DNA from: Gamsiella multidivaricata
Taxonomy: Eukaryota; Mortierellomycota; Mortierellomycetes; Mortierellales; Mortierellaceae
DNA: 64,000 nt
Reading direction: 5' to 3'
Assembly (NCBI RefSeq): GCF_025024155.1
Contig: NW_026251709.1
Location: forward strand, 558,001-622,000
A program made the position numbers and the translations under genes. The first letter of the stretch is position 1; each line of letters opens with the position of its first letter. Below the pieces are notes generated by a model that was given only the letters and a program-made list of their open reading frames with translations, ran no database searches and was not told where the DNA came from. Positions 22,102 to 33,513 of this stretch are shown piece after piece.

Positions 22102-23972
22102 TCATAGTTGTCCTAGATCTTCACCAGGCTCGTCCTCGTCGCCGCTGAACCCGCAACAGTCTTCAAAACCGTCGTAACCAGGTTCCTCCGCCAATATGAG
22201 CAGATGATACGATTTGTCGGTCGTGATCCCGCGTTGATTCAGCCATTCAGACAGCTTACGCGAAAGAAGATATTTGTCGTATGAATCTTCATAAATGGCT
22301 AGAAGGCATCCACCACCAAGCCTCTTCAGTCGCTTCCAGCGCTCTACCATCCAGACCAGTTCCTTCATGCACACCTCATATCTGCCACCCCAGAAGCCGA
22401 CCTCCTTCAGGTTCGTCAACCCCGCCAACAGATCCAGACCTGCTCTCAACCGCATCGGAAGCGGCACCAGAAGGTGTCGTAAGCGCCGAGGGCTCCCAGA
22501 GTCATAGGACGTACACGCCTGGTAAAATGTAGCCAGCATATCCAGCACCTGCAACTGTTTGAATATCGCTAGTCTTTTGTACACTGCTCGGCACAGCTGC
22601 AGCTCCTCCACCGTGAATCGTCGAAAGGGTCCGTTATCCCGAAATTCCATATCAATACAGATCTGCCATTTTTGCAGACCCTTGCAGGCCCACGGCCTCG
22701 AGTTCAAGATATCCTGTGCAGTAATAATCCTTGCAGTGGTCTTCTTCAGTCCCGGACAGAAGTTGAGGACCTCGATCGCCCACCTCTCGTGGCGTTCAGT
22801 GGAATATAGAAGGTCAACGAATTCCAGTGTCGCAAAGTGTCGCGTCCTTAGCACATCGAACGTCTCAAGTGAGACTGTATAGTGCTCGACTTCGAGCCGA
22901 CGCAGAGGCCGCGGGGATGACTGTAAGAGTTCACGGTGGTTTGTATCAAGTACCCTAGCAATTTTGGTCCTGATTCTGATCGAAGTGAGTTCCGGTCACG
23001 TCGAGGCCTTAAAAAGGTTGCCGAAGTCGTCGATGGTGTACAATGACTTGTGAAACCTCCAGTAGAGGGTCCGGAGGACAGGGCATTGGCGGATCAGTAA
23101 TTCGAGCTGTCGTCTGGGGTGAGTATTTATTCCGCGAAGACTGAGCTCCTGCAGTCTTGGAAGCCGCTTAGCAGTCGCATCTGCTCCGTTGATACGTCTT
23201 TGCGGCATCGACAGGTCGAACTCGGTCGATTCCAGCTCCAGGACCTCCAGCCGAGCAAAGACTGTCCAGAGCGTCTTGAAATGTCCCCCTGGATCTGACA
23301 TTGCTTCGGACGTAATGTCCTCAAGTTCCAGCTTCCTGTACAACTCAGGATAGGTGCCCACATAAGGTGTCCGCGTGGCGCTGTGTTCGGCTCATCTATT
23401 CAATCGACCAGTGCAAGAGACTGCAGGTGAGGCTGGTTTTGAGAAAGCATTTTCCTGCAATTCTCCCAGTAAATAGCCCCGCTCTTCTCGTCCTTAAGCG
23501 ACAAGCCCGCCAGAGTGATCGACTCGAGCCGATGGCAGATCGCGCCGAACTGTAATGGAAGACCGGAGTCATGTTTATGGATCGATAGGGACTGAACCAG
23601 GGGCGCGATCCTTGAAAGTGTGCTCAGCAACTCATTTTGATGTTGATGATCCTGGTTATCACGGTTCGGAGAGGGGTCATCGCTGTCCTGATAGTGGTCT
23701 TTGACAGGCAGGGCTTTATAAGTGAGGCTGGTGGGTATAGATCTTGCAAACGGCTTATCGCGATCGTCCAGTTTTTGGGTCAATCCGAAATGTAGATCTT
23801 GCCAGACAAGGGGCCCAAGGGAATAATGAATCGACCTGGAGACGGCAGAGAAGGCAAGCATGTCCTTGGCATCCAAGTAGCTTCCTATCAAGAGGATGAT
23901 ATCGCACAGTTCAAGTACGTGAAGCCTTGGCGACGCCGCCGGATTGGACTCGATGCTGTTGTGAGTGGACAT
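22102..23972 (-). pseudogene. F-box/LRR pseudogene (subfamily B)
   Basis: Compared with the intact subfamily-B genes at 47.5-49.2 and 49.4-51.4 kb, the whole protein can be followed: F-box (VLELCDIILLIGSYLDAKDM, then SLGPLVWQDLHF), the QSLSIHKHDSGLPLQFG segment, LQSLALVD, SWNLRTL, ARLEVLELESTEFDL, FATLEFVDLL and the C-terminal LVWMVERWKRLKRLGGG. Three lesions break it: a TGA at 23402-23400 where paralogues have the Trp of VDW or VNW; a one-base shift in the five-base homopolymer at 23285-23289; and a TGA at 22998-22996 where paralogues have the Trp of KWPDLDSI or TWPKLDSI. No plausible intron removes them together. The long intact terminal frames suggest recent inactivation. Its ATG (23972) faces the subfamily-A gene at 24205 across 232 bases. 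Confidence 0.8.
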
Positions 23973-24204
23973 TGAGAGGCAAAGGAGAAGGAGAAGGCGT
24001 GAGCACTTATGTATGGTGTTTACTGCGGTTGTGGACTGGACCCCATCAGCTCAATATATGACACATCGTTTCCTTCGGCTGCGCCCCTACACTGCGGGCG
24101 GAAGTCGTTCACACTACCAATACTTTAGGCTACTTTTTTCTTTTGTTTCCTGAATAAATACAAAAACCCCCCGCCTACCTTTTGTTCCTTATTCTGCACA
24201 TGAT
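23973..24204. promoter_or_regulatory. Shared divergent promoter of two F-box loci
   Basis: A 232-base interval separates the ATGs of the minus-strand F-box pseudogene and the plus-strand F-box gene. It holds T-rich and CCCCGCC stretches and an AATAAATA element at about 24153. If transcription still occurs to the left it would have to start within this interval. Confidence 0.45.
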
Positions 24205-25782
24205 ATGCCTGCCTCACGCATCTCCATATTCGACATTCCACTCGTGGTCGAGGCAATATGCGACCACCTCACCACAAAGGATATCTGGCGTTGCTATCGC
24301 GTGAACAAGTCCTGGAGCGATCTCTTCAGTCCCCACCGCTGCAAGCATATCCAGTTCTTGGACCTAGACTCAACACAGACCTGGTACATCCTCAACAACG
24401 CTCATCATATTCGGGAACTCAAAGTCGACCTCGCAGATGCCACTGATCTTCTCAACAGTTCATGCACGCGGCTGGAAAAGCTATCCTGTGTCAACTTCGG
24501 ATACATGACCTGGCCATCCACAGTCCATCAGGACGAGTGGGCCTTGGATTTTACCCCTCGCTGGATAGACCTTGAACCATCTATAAATGCCCTCTCGCTA
24601 ATCAAGATGAACCCGCGACTGAGGGAGTTGAACATCTTGTGGTACCCTGCCATAGGAATCCCTGTACGACCATTCACTCCCACAGTACTCAGCGCCCTCT
24701 CCAGTCACCGATTTCTGCGGAGTATGTCTATCAGCTTACGGTCAACGCACAAAGAACTCGTCGCACTCTTGACACATTGCCCGCCTCATTTGGAAGAGCT
24801 CGAACTCCAATGTAAGGTATCTTATCCTTTTGGAGAGGAAGGACAGCACATCCCGTTAGTGCTCTCAGGACCAACGAATCTTCGATGTCTTATTGTTCGG
24901 GATACATTTATCAGAGACCAACCGAATATCTTCTCGACACTGCTCAAGTACTGCCCCTTGCTCGAGAAAGTCGAGCTACCACAGGCGGAGGGCTCAACGT
25001 ATCGCGACTTTATCAACATACTGGTAGAGCACTGCCCGAAACTACAGTCCTTCCACCAAGGTATGACGCACAGCCTCATCGCGAGTAGTGATGCAGCCAG
25101 ACTACTGAATGGATACCCGAATGGACTACGCGAGGTCAAGCTAAACGTGTATATCTCCGACGGGGATCCAACCTCGAGATCTCAGGAAGGCCTTATGAGA
25201 CCGCTTGCGGCATATTATTTCAACGTACTTGAAGTCCTGAGATTACAAGTGAGAATGGGCCCAATCTCTGCTAGAATCGTATCCCTTCTAGGACTGTGTC
25301 CGAGACTAAGGGTACTGGAAGTCATAGGCAATATTACTATGTTGGACGAGATTGTCTCGAAAGAACGCTGGAAGGTATTAATGGCTCGGTTGGATGGGGC
25401 GATAGATTCAACAGCAGATGCGCAGACAGAGTTACTTCCCTGGGTCTGCAGTAGACTCGAGTCCCTGATGCTACACATCGCCAAGCCCTCAATCAAGCGC
25501 ATCGGTACAGTCATGCTTCAGAAGCATCCGATGACCGAGGATGCCATTGAGGAGGTCAGCATTTCGACGATATTTCAGGCTGGTTTGTTCTGTCAAACAC
25601 TGAAGTCCTTGAGGTGCTTGACAAATCTGGAGCTAACCTGGGAAGCTTCCATTGTTGAGGCAGTTGGGATGATACCATACGATCGGGGGTCCTTATATAT
25701 GGAGCGAGTTGGACTGCCGCGAGTATCGCAGAAAGACATGCTATGGATGGGCATAGAATGGTCTACTGTGACCGATCGTTGA
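24205..25782 (+). CDS. F-box/LRR protein, subfamily A (525 aa)
   Basis: Intact single exon. The N-terminus carries the F-box: FDIPLVVEAICDHLTTKDIW, CYRVNKSWSDLF, then CKHIQFLDLDSTQTW, the last being a signature shared with the gene at 45460. Irregular LRRs follow (for example HPPHLEELELQCK-type and CPRLRVLEVIG-type units) and the protein ends MLWMGIEWSTV, also shared with its paralogue (VEWMGLGWPT). Expected to act as a substrate receptor of an SCF ubiquitin ligase in cytosol or nucleus. The ATG at 24205 is the first in the frame and the F-box starts nine residues later. It lies head to head with a broken subfamily-B gene; the paralogous A gene at 45460 also neighbours a B gene, there tail to tail. 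Confidence 0.87.
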   Translation: MPASRISIFDIPLVVEAICDHLTTKDIWRCYRVNKSWSDLFSPHRCKHIQFLDLDSTQTWYILNNAHHIRELKVDLADATDLLNSSCTRLEKLSCVNFGYMTWPSTVHQDEWALDFTPRWIDLEPSINALSLIKMNPRLRELNILWYPAIGIPVRPFTPTVLSALSSHRFLRSMSISLRSTHKELVALLTHCPPHLEELELQCKVSYPFGEEGQHIPLVLSGPTNLRCLIVRDTFIRDQPNIFSTLLKYCPLLEKVELPQAEGSTYRDFINILVEHCPKLQSFHQGMTHSLIASSDAARLLNGYPNGLREVKLNVYISDGDPTSRSQEGLMRPLAAYYFNVLEVLRLQVRMGPISARIVSLLGLCPRLRVLEVIGNITMLDEIVSKERWKVLMARLDGAIDSTADAQTELLPWVCSRLESLMLHIAKPSIKRIGTVMLQKHPMTEDAIEEVSISTIFQAGLFCQTLKSLRCLTNLELTWEASIVEAVGMIPYDRGSLYMERVGLPRVSQKDMLWMGIEWSTVTDR

Positions 25783-26182
25783 TGGATGGAGGATAGCGAG
25801 CGGATATGTCAAATCGCCCTCAAAGAGCGAACGAAGAACGAACGTTTAAAGGAGCACAGTTCTTGCTGCGGTGGTACACTTGTGGACACGGATGATGTGG
25901 AAGCCAACGTGGAATGGTGTCCTAATCATAAGACACCTAATAGAACCCGGAAGTTATATGCGCGTAGGTCGCAGAGGAATACTCGAGAGTAGTTCGAGAC
26001 GCAACCAAGGTAGCTTGCCATCATAAAATTCACTTGAAGAGCAAACACTTGAGAGGATCGTTGAAGCTTTTTTTCCTTGGGAATGATAGACGCATTATCG
26101 GTTACTCCGCCCACGTTGACAAGTGAGCTGCATCACCTGACCTGGAAGGCCATGGAGTTCAACCTGCTTTGAAGCGGGCCGC
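25783..26182 (+). other. Intergenic region before PRCC-like gene
   Basis: Four hundred bases with no supported gene. It contains the 3' flank of the F-box gene and the promoter of the PRCC-like gene. No clear TATA element; a run of T with CCTTGG lies at about 26067-26080. Confidence 0.35.
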
Positions 26183-27684
26183 ATGGTCTTTGAATACAAC
26201 AACGACAAGCTCAAGCAAGCACTCAGATCAATGGATGCCCTCGCAGCCTACGGATCTGACTCGGAAGAGTCAGGTACAGAATTGGCCCCCATCTCGGCTA
26301 GTACTCTTGCATCAACCTCAAGTCCAGCTGCTTCAAAAGCGTCAGCGCAGGGTTCAAAGATCAACTCACTTTCTAACATGCTGCCTCCACCGAAAGCGCA
26401 AACCAGCAGTACATCAACCATGAAAATCCAGCCCTCATCAGGATCAGCATCAGCTGCACCAAAGACAAGCAAGTACCACACACTTCCAACCCTCGAGTCT
26501 GATTCGGACTCTGACGAAGAAGAATCAGCTTTTAGGAAAAAGGCCAAGTTGGCCGAGGCATCCAAGAAAGCAGGTGGAGGAGTCGGTGCCTTGTTTGCGA
26601 TGCTTCCAGCGCCCAAGAGTGCCGCTGCAGCGTCTTCGTCAACATCCTCAGGAAAGCCGGCTGCAGCGAAGCCGGGATTCATGCCTAGGACAGTCAAGAA
26701 ACCAGTACCAGCAGCAACGCAGGCAAAGAAACCTACGGCTAGTGTCACCGATGCCAAGGGAGAGGGCACTGATCAGGATGATGATGAGGATGATGATGAG
26801 GAACCGGCTCCATTCTTTCCTCTGGGAGCAGCGGCAACAGCGACAACATCGGCTTCTTCGACAGGAAAGGCAGCCTCAAGCACATATATCCCGCTGTTCT
26901 TTGACAGGAAGCCGTTGACTACGCAGGAACGACAGGCACAGCAGGAGACTGTTGTGGATATGTCGACAACGAACGAACAGTATGCATATCCGAACAATGA
27001 GCAGTATGCTTATAATGAGCAATACGCATACCCGACGAATGATCAGTACGCCTATGCAACCAACGACCAGTATGCCTATCCTACTGATGATGCGTATACA
27101 ACAGAAGGCTACGGAGTGGATGCCTATGCACAAGAAGCACAAGGAGGGAGCAGTGGTTCCAACAGGATTGAGCTAGACGATGCCGCGGTAAGCAAGGATA
27201 CTCAAATCTGCTGCGGATAATACTAACTGTATGGCATATTTCTTAGATGCGATTGGAATCCACTCATGTATGTTGTTTTCTCACAATTATAGCTGCACAA
27301 ACTGGGCATGAGGAAGGCAAGGGATGTCCCCATCAATGTTATCGATGTCTCTGCAAGGGACCAAATGAGCCAAGCCCAACATGTGCGACAGGCCATGAGC
27401 GCGAGCAATAGTCAGCCCAAGCCCGTCGATCTGGCCTCGATCAAGGTAACGTCCTCAACACTTTTGTTCGCTCTGCGTTGAGATTGATGTGATCTTTAGA
27501 AAACTAATAGCTGCTGTCGTCCTGTTAAACTGTGTAGCATCTAAAACCAACGGCTGCCTTGAAGCGCAAGCACAATATCATGTCCCTGGCATATGAGGCC
27601 AAGGCTAACGAGGCGCAACTGAATGCTTCTTGGGCGGCAAGTCGTCGAACGAAAGCAGAGACGCAATCGAAATACGGATTTTGA
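26183..27684 (+). CDS. PRCC-like protein (mitotic checkpoint/splicing-associated)
   Basis: Three exons: 26183-27187, 27293-27445, 27538-27684 (introns GT-AG, phase 0 each), about 434 aa. The C-terminus is diagnostic of the PRCC family: RKARDVPINVIDVSARDQ and then ALKRKHNIMSLAYEAKANE, ending TQSKYGF. The N-terminus has the family's AYGSDSEES motif. The long middle is Ser/Ala/Lys-rich and probably disordered, with an acidic patch (26776-26803) and about five degenerate repeats of the type (P/A)(T/N)(N/D)(E/D)QYAY at 26980-27090. Human PRCC is a nuclear protein that binds MAD2B and associates with spliceosome components; the fungal role is not established. An in-frame ATG at 26231 gives a start (MDALAAYGSD) closer to the usual family N-terminus and may be the real one. 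Confidence 0.85.
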
Positions 27685-27986
27685 GTCGTCCTTTTCGCTC
27701 TTGTACATTAGTAGTTAGAAATAATAATAAAAAAAAAATGAAACTCGTTAAAACTTCAGCACATGGATGACAAACCAAAGTGTAGTTTGATGCATTATGC
27801 CATTACTACAAGAAGGCTGCTCTGCAAGATGTGCCAAAGCTTTTCAGGCCCTTTTATTTTTAATCTTCAGCCAGAACTTGGCCCAAGGGTCAATATTTAT
27901 TAATTTGATGAGGTCAAAAATATCGCGTATTTTCGGAAAAACAATGTCCATTGAATGTGAGAATGCGATCCCTACTGGCGATGTAT

Positions 27987-29656
27987 CTACCAGTCGTCGC
28001 TGTCGTCCTGCAAGTTGGTTACTGCACCGACCGCAAAGATGGCCAGGTTACTCGTCAAGTGCATGCCGAGGCCAGTATACAATCCGCGGATAGCCCAGGT
28101 TCCATACCACGGCGTCTTTACATCCTTCTCACCACCATCCTCGTCGACCTGCTTCTTCGAGCGCCCCCTACGCTGTCCTCCTTCCTCCTGAATAATTCTG
28201 TACACACAATCCATGATGCCGGCATAGGGTCTCTTCCTGGTCTCGACCACGGTCTCGTATCTCTTTCCAGGGATCTTTGCCTGGATCTGGATCTGGAGAC
28301 GCTTGCGGATAGTTTCGATCGGCAAGCGGATCAAAAGATCGAGTGTGTCCAGACCCAGTTCTGCAACTGCATAAAGCACCGGTGAGTCTGCCGCAGAGAT
28401 GCCGAAGATGCGATCGATGATAAGTGGGATCGAGTTTGACAAGAGCGGTGTGATTGTGTGATAGAGAATCGTGGGAAAGAGGTTGACACCTCCCCAAAGA
28501 GCAATGAATCCTTCCTCTGAGACAATAGTCGAGATGCAGTTGAGCATACCGGTGTACTTTCGCTGCTTAGGATCCGAGGTCTGAACAACAAGACTAGAGT
28601 TGAATGCAGAGGAGAGGTACATTGTTTAGTAGAGCAAAACCATGAGGCAGTCCGTTGCAATACCGACATGTTAAAGTGTTGCCTACCGAGTGCGGACGAG
28701 CTCCAAAGGCGAGAGAATGAATCCGACGACGAGATGGGAGGTGACCATTGTTGCGATGTTGGGACCGACTCTGTCCAAATGGACGAGTGGGATCGTATCA
28801 TCGTACAGATCAAACGTGTCGTTCAAGGTCGCTTCCAGAGTCGGCTGAGCAAAGAGGTGCAAGATCTCATACACCCAGTTTGTGTATTGTCCCTTCCAAA
28901 GAGAAAGGTATCCCTCAGTGGGGTGGTAGGCCAATGCCTTCACTACCTGCCACACGCCCTCCTCTTGGGGTGGCAGCTGGAAGGCGGGTCTCGAGCTGTC
29001 GTCATATACATTGGTTCGAATCAAGTATCCTGACTGATCAAAGTCCCTACGCTCCCGGAAGACGACTGAGCTGGGATCTAGCTTATTGACATTTGAGCGA
29101 GGCGAAGGAAAATGGTCGTGACGGGTACTACTCGAGTAGTATCCTCCTGATCCCGATCCGTCATTAAGATACTCTTCCTCGTCCATTTCCTCCTGCATCC
29201 GGCGAAACTCTTCATCACGTCGCTCCTAATTTTCATTAGAGAAGGGCTCAATTAAACATGACGAGTTGACACTATCCATCGCAGACGAAAGAGAAGGCAC
29301 GCGAGGACATGTTGATCTTATGGTACCTGCTCTGCGAGATCTTCATTGTTAATGCTCGGATCGGAAGTGTTATTGGGCATATACTGGACTTGCAGCAACG
29401 TCTGTCCTGCCTCGAAGGGCGCAGCTATCGCGAGCGTTAGGTACTTGATCAGGCCATAGTTGAGGAGCTCCTTGGCAGCAGCCTGTGTGGTGACATCGTG
29501 TGAGGCAGCCAGGTCGTGTTCGAGCTGGGAAGCGTCTTGGTAGTAGGACTGCAGGGGAGAGTCCAAGGGTGAGCCATAGAAGGGCCGTAGAGGACTGGTG
29601 CTGCTGTTGGCGTTGGGGACACCGCCAGGGGAAGGAAAGTTGAAGTTGGATGCCAT
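27987..29656 (-). CDS. Ugo1-like mitochondrial outer-membrane carrier protein
   Basis: Three exons: 29656-29327, 29225-28687, 28593-27987, giving 491 aa, close to yeast Ugo1 (502 aa). It matches the Ugo1/SLC25A46-type modified carriers: AIAAPFEAGQTLLQVQ near residue 90 in place of a classical P-x-D/E-x-x-R/K, HLVVGFILSPLELVRTR at the second repeat and IRLPIETIRKRLQIQ at the third, with spaced hydrophobic segments. The segment at about 111-160 is charged and Ser-rich. In yeast, Ugo1 links Fzo1 and Mgm1 and is needed for mitochondrial fusion. The C-terminus is hydrophobic then DDSDDW. It is divergent from eIF3a with 190 bases between the ATGs. Confidence 0.84.
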
Positions 29657-29846
29657 TGGTTTGCGGCGGGGCTGAATGAGGACGGAAGGAAGACCGATCG
29701 TGACAGGGCTGGACGCGGGTTCAAGCCGTTTTAGATTCGATATGTAGTCTGTCTAATTTGGTGGCAGACTCGAGAAAGTTTTTTTTTTTTTCTGCGAGTG
29801 ATATTACAATTCCTCTTCTTTACCCCTTCCACCTCCTCACATCATC
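29657..29846. promoter_or_regulatory. Bidirectional promoter, UGO1-like / eIF3a
   Basis: The 190 bases between the two divergent ATGs contain a run of 13 T (about 29779-29791) on the plus strand, then a C/T-rich leader with CCTCACATCATCATGG at the eIF3a start. Both transcripts must start here, so the leaders are short. No TATA is obvious. Confidence 0.5.
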
Positions 29847-32800
29847 ATGGCACCATTCGCAAAGCCGGAATCCGTGCTTCGCAGAGCCGATGGTAATAAA
29901 GCAGACCCCACCCCATCCTCCATCCTCCTCCCTTCCTCCCGTTCAACGCGTGTACACCTTTTACCTGGAGCCAGCACACAGATCGCACCACCCCCAGAGC
30001 AGATCCGATCGAGCTCACGTTTAAAGTTCACTGCTGGATACCACTCCACCACTCCACTACGACAAAAGGAAAACATCCGCTGACTGGCTACTTCGCCGCC
30101 TATCCATCGATACAATCCTGCCATACATCCACCTATCCACCTATCCATCGATCCATATATCCCGCCATCAAGCCCACCATCCATCGCCCAACATGACCCT
30201 GCGCCCTGAACGACCTTTTTGGCCAGCTTGGATGTTACATGGTGCTTCCAGGAACACACAGACCAGCACCCGCCAGTGCATACCCGATCTGATGTCTTCC
30301 TCGGCCAGTCAGCACCTCGTCCACATCAGGACCCAACACTGTTCTCACACCTGCACGTCGCTTCTGAATGAATCCTTGTAATAGAGCTCATCGCTGTCGG
30401 TCAGAATGCCGCAGCCCTCGAGGCCCTCCATGACGTGATCATCTCAAAGAGATCCCGCAGTGTCCCCCTGGCATCCCTGGAGCCAATCATGCTCAAGTTC
30501 GTTGAGCTCTGCGTCTCGCTCCGTAAGGGCAAGATCGCCAAGGAGGGTCTCCATCAGTACAAGAACATTTCCCAGAACACCAGTATCGCCACTATTGAGG
30601 TATATAAAAAAAGAAAGCGCGACCATAGAAGAAAGTGTCCTGTTGTTTTGTTGCTTTGTTGCTTTGTTTGGAAATAGCGCGCTAACCCTCCGACGCCATG
30701 GCTGTATACGCGACAAAACAAACTAGCTGGTCATCAGAAAGTTCATCCAGCTCTCGGAGGAGAAGGTCCAGGAGGCTCAGGCCAAGGCCGATCAAATCAC
30801 CCTGGACGGCCTGGACGATCTAGAGGCGACCGAAACCCCCGAGTCGATCCTCCTCAGCACCGTCTCTGGCGAGCAGAACAAGGACCGCACCGACCGCGCC
30901 GTCGTTACCCCCTGGCTCAAGTTCCTCTGGGAGGCCTACAGGACCGTCCTGGACATTCTCAGGAACAACGCCCGTCTCGAGGCCCTTTACCAGACCACTG
31001 CCCATCAGGCCTTCCAGTTCTGCTTGAAGTACACTCGCAAGACCGAGTTCCGCCGCCTCTGCGACCTCCTCCGTAACCATTTGCAGAACATTGCCAAGTA
31101 CGCCCACCAGCCTCACTCCATCAACCTGAACGAGCCCGAGTCGCTCCAGCGCCACTTGGACACCCGCTTCCAGCAGCTGAATGGTGCCGCTGAGCTTGAG
31201 CTCTGGCAGGAGGCCTTTCGCTCGGTCGAGGATATTCACAACCTGATGACCATGTCCAAGAAGATGCCCAAGCCCTTTATGATGGCCAACTACTACGAGA
31301 AGCTGACCAAGATCTTCATGGTCTCGGACAATTACCTCTTCCATGCTGCTGCCTGGAACAAGTACTACACCCTCGTCAAGACCCAGAACAAGTCTGTCAC
31401 CGATGAGGAGCAGACCCGCATGGCCTCCTTGGCCTTGTTGTCCGCCTTGGCCATCCCTGTCATTTCTTCCAAGGACAACGGTTATGAGGTCGACGAATCC
31501 AAGAACAAGTCTCATCGCCTTGCCGCCCTCTTGGGTCTCAGTCGTTCCCCCAACCGTGCTGGTCTTTTGAAGGAGGCCCTCAGCAAGAACATTCTCAGGC
31601 ATGTTCGCCCTGAGCTCCGCGAGTTGTATAACATTCTCGAGGTCCAGTTCCATCCTCTCTCTATCTGCAAGAAGATCGAACCCATCATGAACAAGCTGAC
31701 TGAGGACCCCGAGCTTGTCAAGTACGTCAAGCCTCTCCATCAGGTCATTTTGACCCGTCTCTTCCAGCAGCTTTCTCAGGTTTACACCACCGTCAAGTTG
31801 GACTTTGTCATTCAGCTTGCCTCGTTCGCTGCCCCTTTCAACTACGATTCTGCTACAATTGAAAAATTCATTATGAAGGGATGCAAGAAGGGCGAACTCT
31901 CGATCCGTATTGACCACGCCACCCAGTCTTTGACCTTCGAGACCGATTTGTTTGCTTCCGACAGCAAGACTGTGACTGACGGACCCGTCTTGCAGTCCTT
32001 GCCCTCTGATCTCATGAGGACTCAGCTCACCCGCCTTGCCACCTGCCTTAACACCACTGTCTCTATGATCTCACCCGACGTTGTCGAAGCGAAGAAGGAG
32101 GCCAAGAAGGCTGCTTTCGTCAAGGCTTTGGCCAGTATGAAGGAGGAGCACAAGCTTGCCCTTGAACGCAAGGCCATCATCGAGCGCAAGAAGGAGTTGA
32201 TCGAGACTATGTTGGCTCGCAAGGAGAAGGAGGAGGCCCGCGAGAAGGCCCTCCGTCTCCAGGCTGAGCAGGAGGCTCTCAAGATCCGCCTGGCAGAGGA
32301 ACGTCGCAAGCGCGAGGAGGAGCGTATCCGTGCTGAGCAGGAGGCTATTCGCAAGAACGAGTCACTCAAGTTGGCCGAATCCCTCAAGAACAAGGCCGGT
32401 GTCGATCTCAACGACGAGGATCTCGAGAACTTGGATAAGGACAAGTTGGTTGCTATCCAGATCAAACAGCTGGAGAAGGAGAAGAGTGAGATGGCTGCAC
32501 GTACCAAGGCCATTGGCAAGCGTCTGGATCATGTCGAGCGTGCCATGCGTCTGGAAGAGCGTCCCCTCTTGGCCAAGGATTACGAGCGTCAGCAGAGAGC
32601 GGACCGCGTTTATCATGATGCTGCTGTCAAGGCTCAACGCGAGGCTGCTGCTACCAAGCACGCCCATGAGTTGGAGCTCAAGAAGCGCATGGTCAAGATC
32701 CTGGATGATTACCGCCAAGTCCGTCACGATATGGAGGAGAAGCGTCAGGAAGAATTTGCTCAGAAGCGCGAGGCTGCCCGTCTCAAGATCGAGGAGGAGA

Positions 32801-33513
32801 AGCAGAGGCGTATTCTGTGGTTCAGAGAGCATAAGGCTGAGCTCGAGCGTCGCAAGGCTCAAGAGGAAGAGGAGAGGATCGAGCGTGAGGCTGAGGCTGC
32901 TCGTCGTGCTGCCGAGGAGGAAAAGAGACGCGTTGAGCGTGAGGCCCAGGCTGCCAAGGAGAAGGAGGAGTACGAGGAGAGGAGACTCCAGTTGGATGCT
33001 ATCGCTGCCAAGCAACGCGAGAAGGAAGCTCAGATCGAGGCCCGTCTCAGCGGCGCAAGAGCCGGATCGGCCGCACCTGTCGTACCTCCCAAGCTTGTAC
33101 CATCACCATCTGGAGGGGAGAAGCCCAACTGGAGAGAGCGCTTGGCTGCCAAGGAAGCTGCAGCTGCAGCTGGTGAGATCCCTGCCCCCGCTCCCTCGAC
33201 CAGTGCCTACCGTCCCCCTGGTGCTCGTGGATCGGAGCCACCCCGTCGCGATTCACCTCGCGATTTTGGACGCGACTCTCCTCGCGATTCTCCTCGCGAT
33301 TCTCCTCGCGATTCTCCTCGCGATTTTGGACGCGACTCTCCTCGTGATTCACCTCGCGATTCACCTCGCAGTTTTGGACGTGAATCTCCCCGCGAGGCTC
33401 CTCGCGAGGCTCCTCGCTCGGAAGAGCCGTCAACTGTCCGTCCCCCATTGTTCGGTAAGGCTGGCGGTGGATGGAGAGAGCGTGAGGCCAAGAAAAATGA
33501 ACAGAACCAGTAA
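29847..33513 (+). CDS. Translation initiation factor eIF3 subunit a
   Basis: Exons 29847-29892, 30385-30599 and 30727-33513, phases consistent, 1015 aa (yeast Tif32 is 964). The start MAPFAKPESVLRRADELI is the conserved N-terminus (first 15 codons plus split codon in exon 1). The PCI domain (about residues 320-500) and the long Glu/Arg/Lys-rich helical region (about 540-850; EERRKREEERIRAEQEA type) that scaffolds eIF3b, g and i are evident. After it come Pro-rich linkers and about ten copies of a SPRD/FGRDSPRD repeat, comparable in place to the C-terminal repeats of animal eIF3a, then a basic terminal GGGWREREAKKNEQNQ. eIF3a is the scaffold of eIF3 on the 40S ribosome. Intron 1 is 492 bases, the longest in the window. 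Codon use is strongly C-ending, as expected for a highly expressed gene. Confidence 0.95.

Noticed and set aside
22960..23300. RIP-like mutation as cause of the F-box lesions
   Set aside because: The TGG to TGA changes are C to T in CpC context on the other strand, not the CpA context of classical RIP, and there is no general AT shift.
22102..23972. TGA read as Trp (code change)
   Set aside because: Other intact genes here end in TGA at family-appropriate C-termini (for example the transporter at 7133-7135 and the PRCC-like gene at 27682-27684), so the two TGA codons are lesions.
30820..31917. Long minus-strand open frame (365 codons) antisense to eIF3a
   Set aside because: It mirrors the C-ending codon bias of eIF3a, which removes stops on the opposite strand; its composition (Leu/Val/Gly/Asp-rich) is that of an antisense shadow.
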